A stretch of 64,000 nucleotides of DNA, taken from positions 1 to 64,000 of the forward strand of contig CAYXDG010000004.1 in assembly GCA_964463655.1 (NCBI GenBank), given 5' to 3'. The position numbers were made by a program, and so were the translations under genes. Of the stretch, positions 1-8,636 are shown piece by piece; position 1 is the stretch's first letter, and each line of letters begins with the position of its first letter. The stretch comes from Halothece sp964463655. GTDB lineage: Bacteria; Cyanobacteriota; Cyanobacteriia; Cyanobacteriales; Rubidibacteraceae. The notes beneath the pieces were generated by a model. That model made no database searches. It saw nothing but the letters and a program-made list of their open reading frames with translations, and was not told where the DNA came from.

Positions 1-318
1 TAATTTTCCTATCATCCGTTCTGATAAACTTATACAAAACCGACCAAAAAGGACAGTCTTGCTGTTAACTTCCTGCTTCCTACCACGAGGGTTCTTCCTA
101 GAAGAGATGGCTCTATCTAGTCCACAGACTTACACGAGCGAAGGGCAAGCAAAAGACAAATTAATACTTGCATTCAAATCTCTATCACAGCTAAAACCAC
201 AACTCTCACAGTGGAAAGTTCTTTCTGATAGAGACAGGTTTTCTTTTTTAACTCCACAATTGGAACAAGTTTTAGAAGACGGAAACCAACGGTCAATTAC
301 TACTAATTGCCAGTTGAA
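1..318 (-). pseudogene. TnpB (IS200/IS605-type) C-terminal remnant
   Basis: The minus strand encodes the C-terminal zinc-finger end of a TnpB nuclease: a PSSKTCSNCG motif, then FHCESCG and DRDLNASINL, which is the family's CxxC...CxxC finger and final catalytic-Asp block. An in-frame TAA (128-130) interrupts it just after that block, yet the same frame stays open for about 40 more codons to the window edge and reads like the usual variable tail (VCGLDRA..., then RGRKQEVNSKT). The N-terminal four fifths of TnpB are absent; the fragment joins directly to a truncated quinone oxidoreductase near 310. It is therefore a decayed insertion sequence with no TnpA in view. The family is clear; the exact ends are inferred. 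Confidence 0.8.
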
Positions 319-808
319 TTGCCACATGACCGACACCGCCAGCACCCCCATGAATTAACACTCGTCTTCCCGCTTCTAAGCGTCCGCGATCGTATAATGC
401 TTCCCAAGCAGTGATCAAGACCAACGGCACTGCTGCTGCTTCAGCAAAAGAGAGAGACTTGGGTTTTGCTGCGACGAAGCGTTCATCAACCACAGCATAT
501 TGGGCATAATTTCTGGTTCCTTTTTTGCCCAGTCCACCGTAACAAAAGTAAACTTCCTCCCCAACCTGAAAGCGGTTGACTGCGCTTCCCACTGCTTCTA
601 CCACACCAGCACCATCACAGCCTAAAACCGCAGGCAGTTGTTCTGGGTAAGATGTCCCGCGACGGCGTAACTTTGTATCGATGGGATTGATGCCAGCAGC
701 GCGCAGACGGATTAAAATATCTTGTGGGGCGTTGATTTTGGGGTTGATGACATCTTGCGGTTGTAAGACATTGGCTGTCCCATTGGTTGTCATCGCGATC
801 GCTCTCAT
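293..808 (-). pseudogene. NADPH:quinone oxidoreductase (zinc-type ADH family), truncated
   Basis: This encodes the N-terminal half of a medium-chain dehydrogenase/quinone reductase: a GroES-like domain (AAGINPIDTKLRRRG, GCDGAGVVEAVG) and the start of the Rossmann fold (HGGAGGVGHVAIQLA). Family members run to about 320-340 residues; this one stops at 171. Homology ends at about 310, where TnpB-derived sequence begins, and the last residues (ISSN, then stop) come from the TnpB fragment in another frame. The NADPH-binding and C-terminal parts are missing, so the gene is almost certainly inactive. The start ATG lies 40 bp from the divergent hydrolase gene. Family assignment is secure; the break is read directly from the sequence. 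Confidence 0.8.
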
Positions 809-847
809 AACAATTAATAACTAACAATTTATCTATTTCATTTTACC

Positions 848-1462
848 ATGTTTCAAGTGCCTGATTATCTTCTGTTTTCTCAACATGGCTGGGCTGATAC
901 CTCTGTGACAATGCGAACCTTAGCCAATCGGTTACAACTGCACAATACTATAATTATCACCCCCAATTTAGGCTTCTATCGGACATGGTGGCGGATGACT
1001 CCTCTAATTACACAAGTTAGCGCGATCGCGCAACATTATCTCGAAAATTTTTCCAATGTTCCTGTGAGAGTGATTGGACATTCGATGGGTGGATTAATTT
1101 GGTTAGAAATCTTAAACTTATATCCACAATGGCGAGAAAGAATTGAAAGTTTAGTCTTAATTGGTTCTCCGATTAAAGGGGCAGAATTAGCCAAAATTAT
1201 TGATCCCTTTCGCTTAGGAATTGGAATCGCTTCTGAATTAGCAAGAAACCGTCAAACTCTCGCTGAAAGTCTTGCCCAAGAAATCCCCACTTTAAGCATT
1301 GCTAGTAATTATTTTCTCGGCACGGATGGCACAATTTCTGTGCGTTCAACACAATTTAAAAATGCCAAATGTATTTTACTTTCTAGGGTTTCTCATGCCG
1401 ATTTGCGAATTTGCCCCCAAGTAATTGCTTCGATTCAGGATTTTTGGAGCATAAATTGTTAG
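848..1462 (+). CDS. alpha/beta hydrolase (lipase-like)
   Basis: A 204-residue alpha/beta hydrolase. The nucleophile elbow GHSMGG lies near residue 77, preceded by an oxyanion-type segment (FSQHGWADTS) near the N-terminus, and a late SHADL supplies a candidate catalytic His. It is short for the fold and has no signal peptide or membrane helix, so it is probably a soluble cytoplasmic esterase or lipase-like enzyme. The substrate cannot be read from the sequence. It diverges from the truncated oxidoreductase with only about 40 bp between starts. Fold confident, substrate unknown. Confidence 0.75.
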   Translation: MFQVPDYLLFSQHGWADTSVTMRTLANRLQLHNTIIITPNLGFYRTWWRMTPLITQVSAIAQHYLENFSNVPVRVIGHSMGGLIWLEILNLYPQWRERIESLVLIGSPIKGAELAKIIDPFRLGIGIASELARNRQTLAESLAQEIPTLSIASNYFLGTDGTISVRSTQFKNAKCILLSRVSHADLRICPQVIASIQDFWSINC

Positions 1463-1729
1463 TTTATTATTGATTCTATTCCCTCCTTATTCAGCGAGGT
1501 CAGGGGAATCGTTATTGGTTATTTGGAATACCCGTTACACCAATTAAGAATGAACCATAAACCAACCAGAAAGTCTTTACAAAAATTTACATTATTAGCT
1601 GATAACAGATCGAAAAGAAGATAGCCAGAGGGACTTTTTTGATAAGATCAGCAAAAGCAAGACAATAGCTTGATCATTGTTTAAATTAGTGATAGTAAAC
1701 TTTCCGTTTAGACTAAGGAACTGTTAATT

Positions 1730-2149
1730 ATGGAATCACAAACCGAAAGCCAAGAAAAACAAACTCAACAAGAAATTAATACTGAGGTGGGAGGAGAACT
1801 GGCTCCTGCTGATAGTCAACCACAATGGCAACAACAAGTGCAACCAGTGGTGGATGTAATTGCGAAACTGCCTACCTACCTCGGACAGTTTTTCTCCGAT
1901 TATCAACAGCCTCTCCTCGTAATTTTACTCTTCGTTGCTGCTTTTATTACGGTCAAAGTAACCTTTGCTGTCCTTGGAGCAATTAATGGCATTCCCCTTC
2001 TTTCTCCCATTTTCGAGTTAGTCGGTCTTGCCTATACAGGTTGGTTTATTTATCGCTACCTGTTACGTGCTTCCACTCGTCAAGAGTTAGTCTCGGAGTT
2101 TAATACCCTCAAAGGACAAGTAATTGGCAAGAATTCCCAACAATCTTAA
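1730..2149 (+). CDS. CURT1/CAAD-domain thylakoid membrane protein
   Basis: A 139-residue protein with a Gln/Glu-rich cytoplasmic N-terminus (residues 1-45), two closely spaced hydrophobic helices (about 62-84 and 90-112) and a short amphipathic tail. This layout, with GLAYTGWFIYRYLL after the second helix and the ending RQELVSEFNTLK, matches the CAAD domain first noticed on some cyanobacterial aminoacyl-tRNA synthetases and shared with the thylakoid-curvature protein CURT1. As a stand-alone protein it is likely to shape thylakoid membranes. About 270 bp of gene-free DNA upstream probably holds its promoter. The role is inferred from the family. Confidence 0.8.
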   Translation: MESQTESQEKQTQQEINTEVGGELAPADSQPQWQQQVQPVVDVIAKLPTYLGQFFSDYQQPLLVILLFVAAFITVKVTFAVLGAINGIPLLSPIFELVGLAYTGWFIYRYLLRASTRQELVSEFNTLKGQVIGKNSQQS

Positions 2150-2165
2150 GTGACTAAAAATCCCC

Positions 2166-2768
2166 CTAACAAGTAACTTCGATTTCAGGAGTTTCCGTTG
2201 GGGGAGTTTGGTATTTTTGGACAATTAATTTCTGCACTTGTTCAGGTTTGATCCCAAGATGACGGGACTTATCCCCTTGCATGACTAAGCAAGGTCCTTT
2301 CTTACATTTTCCCATACAGCCTGTTGCTTTGACTTGGACGCGATCGCACAATTGTCCTGTGGTCACTGCTGCGATCGCTGCTTGATAAACTGCTTTTCCG
2401 CCACGCTTGCAGCAAGAGGACTTTTGACAGACCAGAATCGCTTCTTTTTTCACTTTTTTGGGCTTGGATTCTGGTTTTTCTGATCTTTGCGCTAAAGGAG
2501 AATCTCCTTCAATCGCATAAATTTTCCGTTTGCGAGTTCCTTGATTCGGTTTATAGGTTTCTTTCCCTGATACCGCGATCCAACTGCCCACCGTTACTTG
2601 GTTTTCCAGAATCAGAGGACGCAACTCTTTATTGAGTTTTAGCACTTGTTCCCCTTCTGCTGTAGCCAGACGCAGATATTTAGGCTTGAGAGGCGATTTT
2701 CCTAACACTTCCAGTAGGCGACCTTCAGCAGCAAAATTAGTGACTTGTTTTTTCTTTTGGGTTTTCAT
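2166..2768 (-). CDS. thioredoxin-like [2Fe-2S] ferredoxin-domain protein
   Basis: A 200-residue protein. The C-terminal half (about 110-190) is a thioredoxin-like (2Fe-2S) domain with VCQKSSCCKRGG as the first Cys pair and CMGKCKKGPCL as the second, the arrangement seen in NuoE/Fer2_BFD-like clusters. The N-terminal 95 residues are a basic, OB-like region (EGRLLEVLGKS..., VTVGSWIAVSGKE) that is typical of cyanobacterial homologues and has no assigned function. An extra Cys next to the first ligand is notable. AAAGGAGAT, 5 nt before the ATG, is a strong ribosome site. The gene converges on the CURT1-like gene with 16 bp between stops. Probably an electron carrier; partner unknown. Confidence 0.75.
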   Translation of the reverse strand: MKTQKKKQVTNFAAEGRLLEVLGKSPLKPKYLRLATAEGEQVLKLNKELRPLILENQVTVGSWIAVSGKETYKPNQGTRKRKIYAIEGDSPLAQRSEKPESKPKKVKKEAILVCQKSSCCKRGGKAVYQAAIAAVTTGQLCDRVQVKATGCMGKCKKGPCLVMQGDKSRHLGIKPEQVQKLIVQKYQTPPTETPEIEVTC

Positions 2769-2958
2769 GGTGATCTCCTTTCTCTAAACTGCAAATAATT
2801 CTCAATATATTTACGTCTAGGATGACAAAGAATCAAAAAATTAGCAATGGCCTTATGCAACAAATTCTTTCTAGAGAGTTAAGACAACGGAGATAAGGAG
2901 TTGATAAGATTTGTGAGTTATCCTTAAACTAGAGTTATTATATCGGTCTGCACTGGGA

Positions 2959-5190
2959 ATGCCATCAGAATCGCCAGATTTAGAGCTTAAGCAACTACAA
3001 GAGCAACAGAAATTAATTTTAGATCAAATTGACTACGCGATCGCGATCTTTGATAACAGCGATCGACTGCTTAACTACAACCACTTATTTGTTATTTTGG
3101 GAGGATTTTCCCGAGAGTGGCTAAACCAACAGCCATCAGGTGAAGAAATTATTAATGTTTTAGCCAGCAAAGGTCACTGGTCTCAAGGACAGCAACAACT
3201 CTTAAAAGAGATTATTCAAAAAGCTGATTCTAACCCCACTCCTTGCACAATCGAGCAGCAATGGGGCGATCCTTGGCAGATTCTGGTAACAGCCACCAGC
3301 AATGGGGGATATTTGCTCAATATTCGCCAACTAGCCATTAATTTAGACCCTCAAGATATTGTCAATCGGGAACTGAGACGACTGACGTTTCTGCTAGGAT
3401 TAACAGAACGATTACAACCCGCCACAGAAATTAGAGAAATTGGTCAATTTGCCCTCTCCTACCTCATTGAAAGCACGAATGCTGCTTTTGGAGATGTAAA
3501 AGTGATTACAGGAGAAGGCGAAGATCGTCAAGCAGGGCTGTTAGTGAATGAAATTAAATCCCAGTTTATCGCCACCTATGGAAACTCTATCCCAGAAATG
3601 GAAGAACAGATGAAAGCAGGGATTCCTTATGGGCAAGGACTGCTTTGGCAGGTTGTGGAGACGGGAAGACCGATGTTTGTGGATGATTATGCTAACCATC
3701 CACAAGCCGTGGAAGCGTTTCGCAATCCAGGGATTGGACAATTGGGCATTTTTCCGATTCCAGGCCATAGTGGAGACATTATTGGGGTCTTAACCTTAGA
3801 ATCGCGATCGCTCAACCCCTTACAAAGTCAACGACAAGAAGATATGGTCGTGGCAGCCTGTCGGACATTAGGAGTGGCGATCGAGCGAGCGCAAGTCCAA
3901 CAAAACCTGCGTCAGGTCAATGAAGACTTAGCCCAAGCCTCACAGATGAAGTCCGAGTTTTTGGCTTCTATGTCTCATGAACTGCGAACGCCTCTGAACA
4001 GTATTTTAGGCTTTGCTGACTTATTAGAACGCCAACGGAAAGAATCTCTCACCAATAATCAGATTAAGCAGGTCAAAGCGATTAAACGCAGTGGGGAACA
4101 TCTCTTACAACTGATTAATGATATTTTAGACCTGTCCAAAATTGAATCAGGGAAAACCGAATTAGACCTACAATCAGTGGTCGTTCATAGTTTATGTAGT
4201 CAATGTCTGCGGATGGTACAACCAAGGGCTGATAAAAAACGCATTGCGTTATCCTTGGAGTTAGACTATCAGATTGAACGAGCGCAGTTAGATGAACGGA
4301 GAGTGCGACAGATTTTGATTAATTTGCTCTCCAATGCCATTAAATTTACTCCAGAAGAAGGAAAAGTTAAACTCAGTGGACATTTACGCTACGGTTACGA
4401 ATTAACCCAAGAAGTCCGTCCCGATCTGAGTCCGATTAATGAAAGTACCCCCTATCTTTGTTTGGAAGTTTCCGATACAGGGATTGGGATTCCTAAAGAT
4501 AAACAAGGATTATTATTTCGTCCCTTTCAACAAATCGATTCTACCCTCACTCGTCGCCATGAAGGGACAGGGTTAGGGTTGGCTTTGACTAAGCGCCTCG
4601 CTGAATTACATGGTGGAACAGTTTCTGTGGAAAGTGAAGAAAATCAAGGGAGTATCTTTCGCGTTTGGCTTCCCTTGACAGAATTACGCAGTGGACCGGA
4701 AAATTATTCAGAAAAGGGAGACGAGGAAATAGAAACCACCCCCATGACTCGTTCTTTCGGTCAAGATCAGCCCAATCAGACAGACGGTCCCCGTGTCTTA
4801 GTGGTGGAAGATCAACCTTTTAATCAAGCCTTAATCTCTCAAGTGTTGGAATTGGAAGGCTATGTCGTGGAAGTGATTTATGATGGGAAAACCATGCAAG
4901 ACTTAATCCAATCAGAACCGCGATCGCACAGCCTCCTTCCTGATCTGATTTTACTCGATATTCAACTCCCAGAAGTAGATGGCTTTGACCTGTTGCGACA
5001 ACTGCGCCAAACTCCCCATTGGCAAGAAATTCCTGTGATTTCTATTACAGCAATGGCAATGGCAGGCGATCGCGATCGATGTTTAGAAGCGGGTGCTGAT
5101 GATTACATTTCCAAACCTTTACATCTGGAAACAGTGATTGACAAAGTTAAACAGTTAATCGCTCAACATCGGCGAAGAATAGATTCCTGA
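2959..5190 (+). CDS. hybrid sensor histidine kinase/response regulator with GAF domain
   Basis: A 743-residue soluble hybrid kinase. A PAS-like N-terminal region (about 10-120) is followed by a GAF domain (about 140-315) without an evident chromophore cysteine. The HisKA domain has MSHELRTPLN with the phospho-His near 340, and the ATPase domain has NLLSNAIKFT (N box), DTGIGIP (G1) and GTGLGLAL (G2). A receiver domain (about 612-735) has the phosphoacceptor Asp in LILLDIQLPE. No membrane helices are seen, so the signal is probably intracellular. There is no adjacent partner regulator, so output may go through the receiver to a distant target. Domain calls are firm; the signal is unknown. Confidence 0.9.
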   Translation: MPSESPDLELKQLQEQQKLILDQIDYAIAIFDNSDRLLNYNHLFVILGGFSREWLNQQPSGEEIINVLASKGHWSQGQQQLLKEIIQKADSNPTPCTIEQQWGDPWQILVTATSNGGYLLNIRQLAINLDPQDIVNRELRRLTFLLGLTERLQPATEIREIGQFALSYLIESTNAAFGDVKVITGEGEDRQAGLLVNEIKSQFIATYGNSIPEMEEQMKAGIPYGQGLLWQVVETGRPMFVDDYANHPQAVEAFRNPGIGQLGIFPIPGHSGDIIGVLTLESRSLNPLQSQRQEDMVVAACRTLGVAIERAQVQQNLRQVNEDLAQASQMKSEFLASMSHELRTPLNSILGFADLLERQRKESLTNNQIKQVKAIKRSGEHLLQLINDILDLSKIESGKTELDLQSVVVHSLCSQCLRMVQPRADKKRIALSLELDYQIERAQLDERRVRQILINLLSNAIKFTPEEGKVKLSGHLRYGYELTQEVRPDLSPINESTPYLCLEVSDTGIGIPKDKQGLLFRPFQQIDSTLTRRHEGTGLGLALTKRLAELHGGTVSVESEENQGSIFRVWLPLTELRSGPENYSEKGDEEIETTPMTRSFGQDQPNQTDGPRVLVVEDQPFNQALISQVLELEGYVVEVIYDGKTMQDLIQSEPRSHSLLPDLILLDIQLPEVDGFDLLRQLRQTPHWQEIPVISITAMAMAGDRDRCLEAGADDYISKPLHLETVIDKVKQLIAQHRRRIDS

Positions 5191-5279
5191 GTTTTTGCAA
5201 TCCAACCCCAAAGACACACACAGCGATCATAAGCCGTTCAGGAAAAAATTGGTTAACCTAGGGAGATAGGTGAAGAAAT

Positions 5280-6161
5280 ATGAACAGCGCGATCGTGAAA
5301 CACAATTTAATTGGACTCAAAGCCAACGAATTTCGGCATCCCCTCGATTTAGAAGCTACCCAAGCCCTGCAACAGTTCCCAGGTTGGGATTTAGCTGTTA
5401 GAACCCTTTTAGGCGGTGTTGCCGAACAATTTTTCTACTTGGAGAATGTGGCAGCAAGCGTTCAAGTCAGTGAAAAACAACTCCCCGATATCCATAAACT
5501 TCTCGTAGAAGCCTGTCAGCGCCTAGATTTAGAAGTTCCTGAACTCTATATTAAACAAAATCCCGCTCCCAATGCTTATACTTTTGCCATGCGCGGGAAA
5601 AAGCCCTTTGTTGTCCTTCATACCTCTTTAGTTGATCTATTGACCCCAGAAGAAGTGCAAGCGGTGATTGCTCACGAATTAGGGCATCTCAAATGTGAGC
5701 ATGGGGTATATCTAACCTTGGTCAACTTGCTGGTGTTGGCGACACAATTATTGCCCAACTGGGGCGTGATTTTAGCCCAATCCCTGCAAGAGCAAATGTT
5801 TGAATGGATACGCTGCGCTGAATTTAGCTGCGATCGCGCCGCCCTCCTAGCCGTACAAGAACCCAAAGTCGTCATGTCTGTCTTGATGAAACTCGCTGGT
5901 GGATCACCCACCCTTGCCCCGAAATTAAACCTAGAAGCCTTTATTGAGCAAGCCAGAGCTTATGATCAAATGAGTAACTCGCAACTAGGAGAACTGCTCA
6001 AAAACGCCCAAACCCAACAACTGACCCACCCTGTCCCTGTCATTCGCGCTCAAGCCATCGATCGTTGGGGCAGTTCCGCACAATACCAGCACTTGCTAGA
6101 AAAACATCAAACAAGCTATAATGAGCGAGCATTACTTGAGGGCAAGTGGCGGAATTGGTAG
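5280..6161 (+). CDS. M48-family zinc metallopeptidase, 3' end inside tRNA-Leu
   Basis: A 293-residue M48 (Ste24/HtpX-like) peptidase. The zinc motif HELGHLKCEHG begins near residue 132, and the third zinc ligand lies in the downstream EFSCDRAALL segment. Unlike HtpX it has no strong transmembrane pair, as in short soluble cyanobacterial relatives. The ribosome site GGGAGATAGG precedes the ATG. The reading frame runs 22 nt into tRNA-Leu: the final residues are encoded by the tRNA acceptor and D-arm sequence and the stop is the TAG within GGTAGA of the D loop. The substrate is unknown. Confidence 0.85.
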   Translation: MNSAIVKHNLIGLKANEFRHPLDLEATQALQQFPGWDLAVRTLLGGVAEQFFYLENVAASVQVSEKQLPDIHKLLVEACQRLDLEVPELYIKQNPAPNAYTFAMRGKKPFVVLHTSLVDLLTPEEVQAVIAHELGHLKCEHGVYLTLVNLLVLATQLLPNWGVILAQSLQEQMFEWIRCAEFSCDRAALLAVQEPKVVMSVLMKLAGGSPTLAPKLNLEAFIEQARAYDQMSNSQLGELLKNAQTQQLTHPVPVIRAQAIDRWGSSAQYQHLLEKHQTSYNERALLEGKWRNW

Positions 6162-6223
6162 ACGCACCACACTCAAAATGTGGCGGCCTTGCGGTCGTGA
6201 GAGTTCGAGTCTCTCCTTGCCCA
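6140..6223 (+). tRNA. tRNA-Leu (anticodon CAA)
   Basis: A class II cloverleaf. The acceptor strands GGGCAAG (6140-6146) and CTTGCCC (6216-6222) pair perfectly, with A73 at 6223. The anticodon stem CCACA/TGTGG encloses the loop CTCAAAA, giving anticodon CAA (reads UUG). A long variable arm CGGCC...GGTCG and a T arm with GTTCGAG complete it. CCA is not encoded. The 5' 22 nt are shared with the end of the upstream peptidase reading frame, so the transcripts may be linked and 5' processing would cut the mRNA at its stop region. Confidence 0.97.
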
Positions 6224-6226
6224 CTC

Positions 6227-6649
6227 TTAAGTGCTTGTTGCCATTAAATTGTCTCGGATTTCTGGTGGAAACGGAATCCGTTGGCGAGTTTGAGGGTTAA
6301 TACTGATATGTTGGGTTTGGGCTTTCGCAAAAATCTTAGCGCGATCGCCCTCTGGGATTAACTCGTAGCGAATCAACAAAGAATCCTCAGCAAGGAACTG
6401 GGGAGTTAGAGTGATTAAAACTAAATCCCCCCAGGAGACAGGATGAAAGCAATCTATTTCTCCATGACGGATGGGAATTGCAATTGTTCCCGCTTTTAAA
6501 TATTCATTGAGATTAATGCCACATTGCAGCAAAGCCTCTTCATAAGCAATGTGACAGATATGCAGAAGATGAGCAAAGTAAACCACTCCTGCTGCATCTG
6601 TATCCGCTAAACGGACGCGATAGGGAATTGTAATCGGCATTTTAGTCAT
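6227..6649 (-). CDS. 4-hydroxybenzoyl-CoA thioesterase-like hot-dog hydrolase, probable DHNA-CoA thioesterase
   Basis: A 140-residue hot-dog thioesterase. The signature RLADTDAAGVVYFAHLL, near residue 12, has the Asp and the following AGVVYF of the 4HBT family, and the length matches the family. In cyanobacteria the close relatives act as 1,4-dihydroxy-2-naphthoyl-CoA hydrolase in phylloquinone synthesis, the quinone of photosystem I; that specific role is inferred from similarity. A second in-frame ATG three codons in is an alternative start. It ends 4 bp from the tRNA-Leu and lies just downstream of the SPOR-like gene on the same strand, 11 bp apart. Confidence 0.75.
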   Translation of the reverse strand: MTKMPITIPYRVRLADTDAAGVVYFAHLLHICHIAYEEALLQCGINLNEYLKAGTIAIPIRHGEIDCFHPVSWGDLVLITLTPQFLAEDSLLIRYELIPEGDRAKIFAKAQTQHISINPQTRQRIPFPPEIRDNLMATST

Positions 6650-6659
6650 TGGTCACTGA

Positions 6660-7574
6660 TCAGGGATTATAGATCACCGCCGTTACTCCTTGTTCTGCCA
6701 ACTCTTGCTGTAATTCCTCAGCGCGAGACTCACTATCAAAAGCAGCGACTTGTAACACCTGGCCAATAGTAGGAAACTCCCGTAAATAAGCATCAGCAAC
6801 AAGTTGACGAGTTTTTTGATAAGTTGTCTGATCAGGATTTTCGACCATGACACAATAAAAGTTACCACCACAACTGGGCTTTGCTGAAGCAGGAACTTCA
6901 TTTAAAGGTTCAGCTTCTACCAAATTATCCACATCTAATTCAATAAATTCATCTTCGGCTAAATCTGGACGATTAGGAATCCCAGACAGCCCAGACTCCT
7001 CCTCCTCCTCTGATGTTATTGTTGGTTCTTCTGGAGGTAAGGTCTGGTCCACAGAAGATGAGGACGAAGATGTACTCAAACGGCTTTGTCCTAAATTAAT
7101 AAACATCATACTCAGCAGAACGCCAGACAACAGAAAAATCAAGATTCCTGCAATTCCCAAGGGAGTCAGCAAATAACTCCGCCAAGAAGAAGTGGAGGTT
7201 GAGGGATTTTGAGCAACATTTGTCTGTTTCGTTTCAGTTGTCTCAGTTAGGGAAGAAATCCCCCACTCTTCTGATTCTTCTAAACTCCGCAACAGTTCCT
7301 CTGAAGAAGCCAGATAATTTTGAGGACTATCAGCCTCTGAATCTTCTTCTGTCTGGGCGACCAGAGATGATTGAAACTCAGAAACAGGGACGGGAGAAGA
7401 TACACTATGTTCCTTAGAAGAAAGAGTGATCCCTTGTCGCTGTTTTTGTTCTTGACGAAAGCAGTCTAATTCTTCTTCTAGATTAATGTTGAGGCTGCTT
7501 AACGCTGCTTGCAGCTTAGGATGCAAGATCTGTTTTTCGATCGCAGCATTGGTCGAAGCATTGTTCGCGTTCAT
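6660..7574 (-). CDS. single-pass membrane protein with C-terminal SPOR-like domain
   Basis: A 304-residue protein. The cytoplasmic N-terminal half (1-130) is Ser/Glu/Gln-rich, followed by one transmembrane helix at about 137-158 (LTPLGIAGILIFLLSGVLLS). A Ser/acidic linker (a run of serines, then EEEEESG) leads to a C-terminal domain (about 235-304) with VMVENPDQTTYQKTRQL and LQVAAFDSESRAEELQQELAEQG. That pattern resembles SPOR-type peptidoglycan-binding domains, suggesting a role at the cell wall or division site. Similarity is at the pattern level only. The serine run is strongly low-complexity. It is probably cotranscribed with the thioesterase. Confidence 0.6.
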   Translation of the reverse strand: MNANNASTNAAIEKQILHPKLQAALSSLNINLEEELDCFRQEQKQRQGITLSSKEHSVSSPVPVSEFQSSLVAQTEEDSEADSPQNYLASSEELLRSLEESEEWGISSLTETTETKQTNVAQNPSTSTSSWRSYLLTPLGIAGILIFLLSGVLLSMMFINLGQSRLSTSSSSSSVDQTLPPEEPTITSEEEEESGLSGIPNRPDLAEDEFIELDVDNLVEAEPLNEVPASAKPSCGGNFYCVMVENPDQTTYQKTRQLVADAYLREFPTIGQVLQVAAFDSESRAEELQQELAEQGVTAVIYNP

Positions 7575-8125
7575 AGTTCATCAACGAGCTTGGAAAAATC
7601 TTGTTCGATTAGATAGTGTATAGCAATCTTCGATCATTGGCGATCAGGCGAACTCTCAATTTTGCCATCGGCACAGAACAGGTTAACAATTCTTCTCATT
7701 GTTCCGAGTCAAAACAAAGCTACTAAAACTATATTTTATTTTTAGACACTCTGCAATGATTGCGATCATTTTTTTTGGAAAAATGAAAATCAAGCCTTTA
7801 AGTTCCGTCAAAATTAACAATTTATTGTTTCGATCTCAGTCTTAATTCATAAAAATTGATGAAAATACTCCCTAATATTACTGACCATTAAACTCTTTCT
7901 AAAGAAGGTTTACAAACCTCGGACTCCTTTTAAGCTTAGGTGCTTTCTGAGCTAATCATTGCTATTTATAAAGTAAATGTAAAGAAAAAATAAACTAAGC
8001 TGAATCCCCAGAGATTACTCAAGATAGACAGGGTGAGAGTTTTAGGGGATCAAGGAAAAAAAAAGAAGAATAGATAATAAAGGTACGAGATTTAAGATAA
8101 AAGTATATTCCATTTATAAAAAACC
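7575..8125. other. 551-bp AT-rich intergenic region, no gene seen
   Basis: This lies between the divergent SPOR-like gene and the 99-residue gene. All frames are broken by frequent stops, no tRNA-like fold is visible, and a purine-rich run (about 8054-8075) precedes the downstream gene. It presumably holds the two divergent promoters. I see no repeat or recognisable non-coding RNA in it. Confidence 0.5.
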
Positions 8126-8425
8126 ATGAAACCAACCAATTATTTTCCCTCGGTTTGCAGATATTGCCGATACTACGACCCTCAAGGACGCAGAGGGGGA
8201 ATGTGTCAAAAACTCAGCGCCCCTGTCAGAGGAGATTGGCAGGCTTGCTCTTTAGCGAACGCAGCCTTTCTACCCACTTGGGAAACTTGGGAAACCATTA
8301 CATTATTGGAGACTGCTCACCTCCCTATTGCGAAAGTGAGCCATCGTCATCCTTCTCTTTCCGAAGTGGAGGTATCCCTTCATGTTGAAGAGGAACATAA
8401 GTCAGAAAACACCCTCAGCATTTAA
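8126..8425 (+). CDS. conserved cyanobacterial small Cys-rich protein, unknown function
   Basis: A 99-residue protein. The N-terminal part carries four Cys in CRYCRYY, GGMCQKLS and WQACSLA, consistent with a small metal- or disulfide-binding module, followed by an acidic tail rich in Glu and His. The early Cys pattern and the proline/tryptophan segment (FLPTWETWE) are of a type often found in cyanobacteria, but I can give no function. There is no signal peptide. It stands alone between AT-rich DNA and a MITE-like element. Confidence 0.6.
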   Translation: MKPTNYFPSVCRYCRYYDPQGRRGGMCQKLSAPVRGDWQACSLANAAFLPTWETWETITLLETAHLPIAKVSHRHPSLSEVEVSLHVEEEHKSENTLSI

Positions 8426-8520
8426 AAAGCCCAATTTTGATCAAGTCTTTATCAAAACTTTTTTAGGATATCTTAATTTCAATTGTGATTAAGCAAGGAG
8501 AGTAATTATGTTAAAACAAC

Positions 8521-8604
8521 TATAGCAATTCTTGCTTGGGTGAGGTACAGAGTTCTTTGCTGAGGGAACAGATAATGTACTTCATGAGATTGGGAATTGC
8601 TATA
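8521..8604. repeat. MITE-like element with TATAGCAATT inverted ends
   Basis: An 84-bp non-coding element bounded by perfect 11-bp inverted ends (TATAGCAATTC and GAATTGCTATA). The match continues imperfectly to about 29 bp (TGAGGTACA on the left against TGAAGTACA on the right arm). A TA at each edge fits the TA target duplication of IS630/Tc1-type transposons. It has no coding capacity, so any movement would depend on a transposase elsewhere. It lies just upstream of tsaE. Confidence 0.7.
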
Positions 8605-8636
8605 AACAGAACTCAAGCTAAATTGCCATTTCAATA

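Noticed and set aside
59..358. 99-residue plus-strand open frame at the window start
   Set aside because: It is antisense to the TnpB zinc-finger remnant, which explains the sequence.
7619..7970. GTATAGCAATC and TTGCTATTTATA as ends of a second MITE
   Set aside because: The ends match each other at only part of the positions and the interior shows no second arm, unlike the element at 8521.
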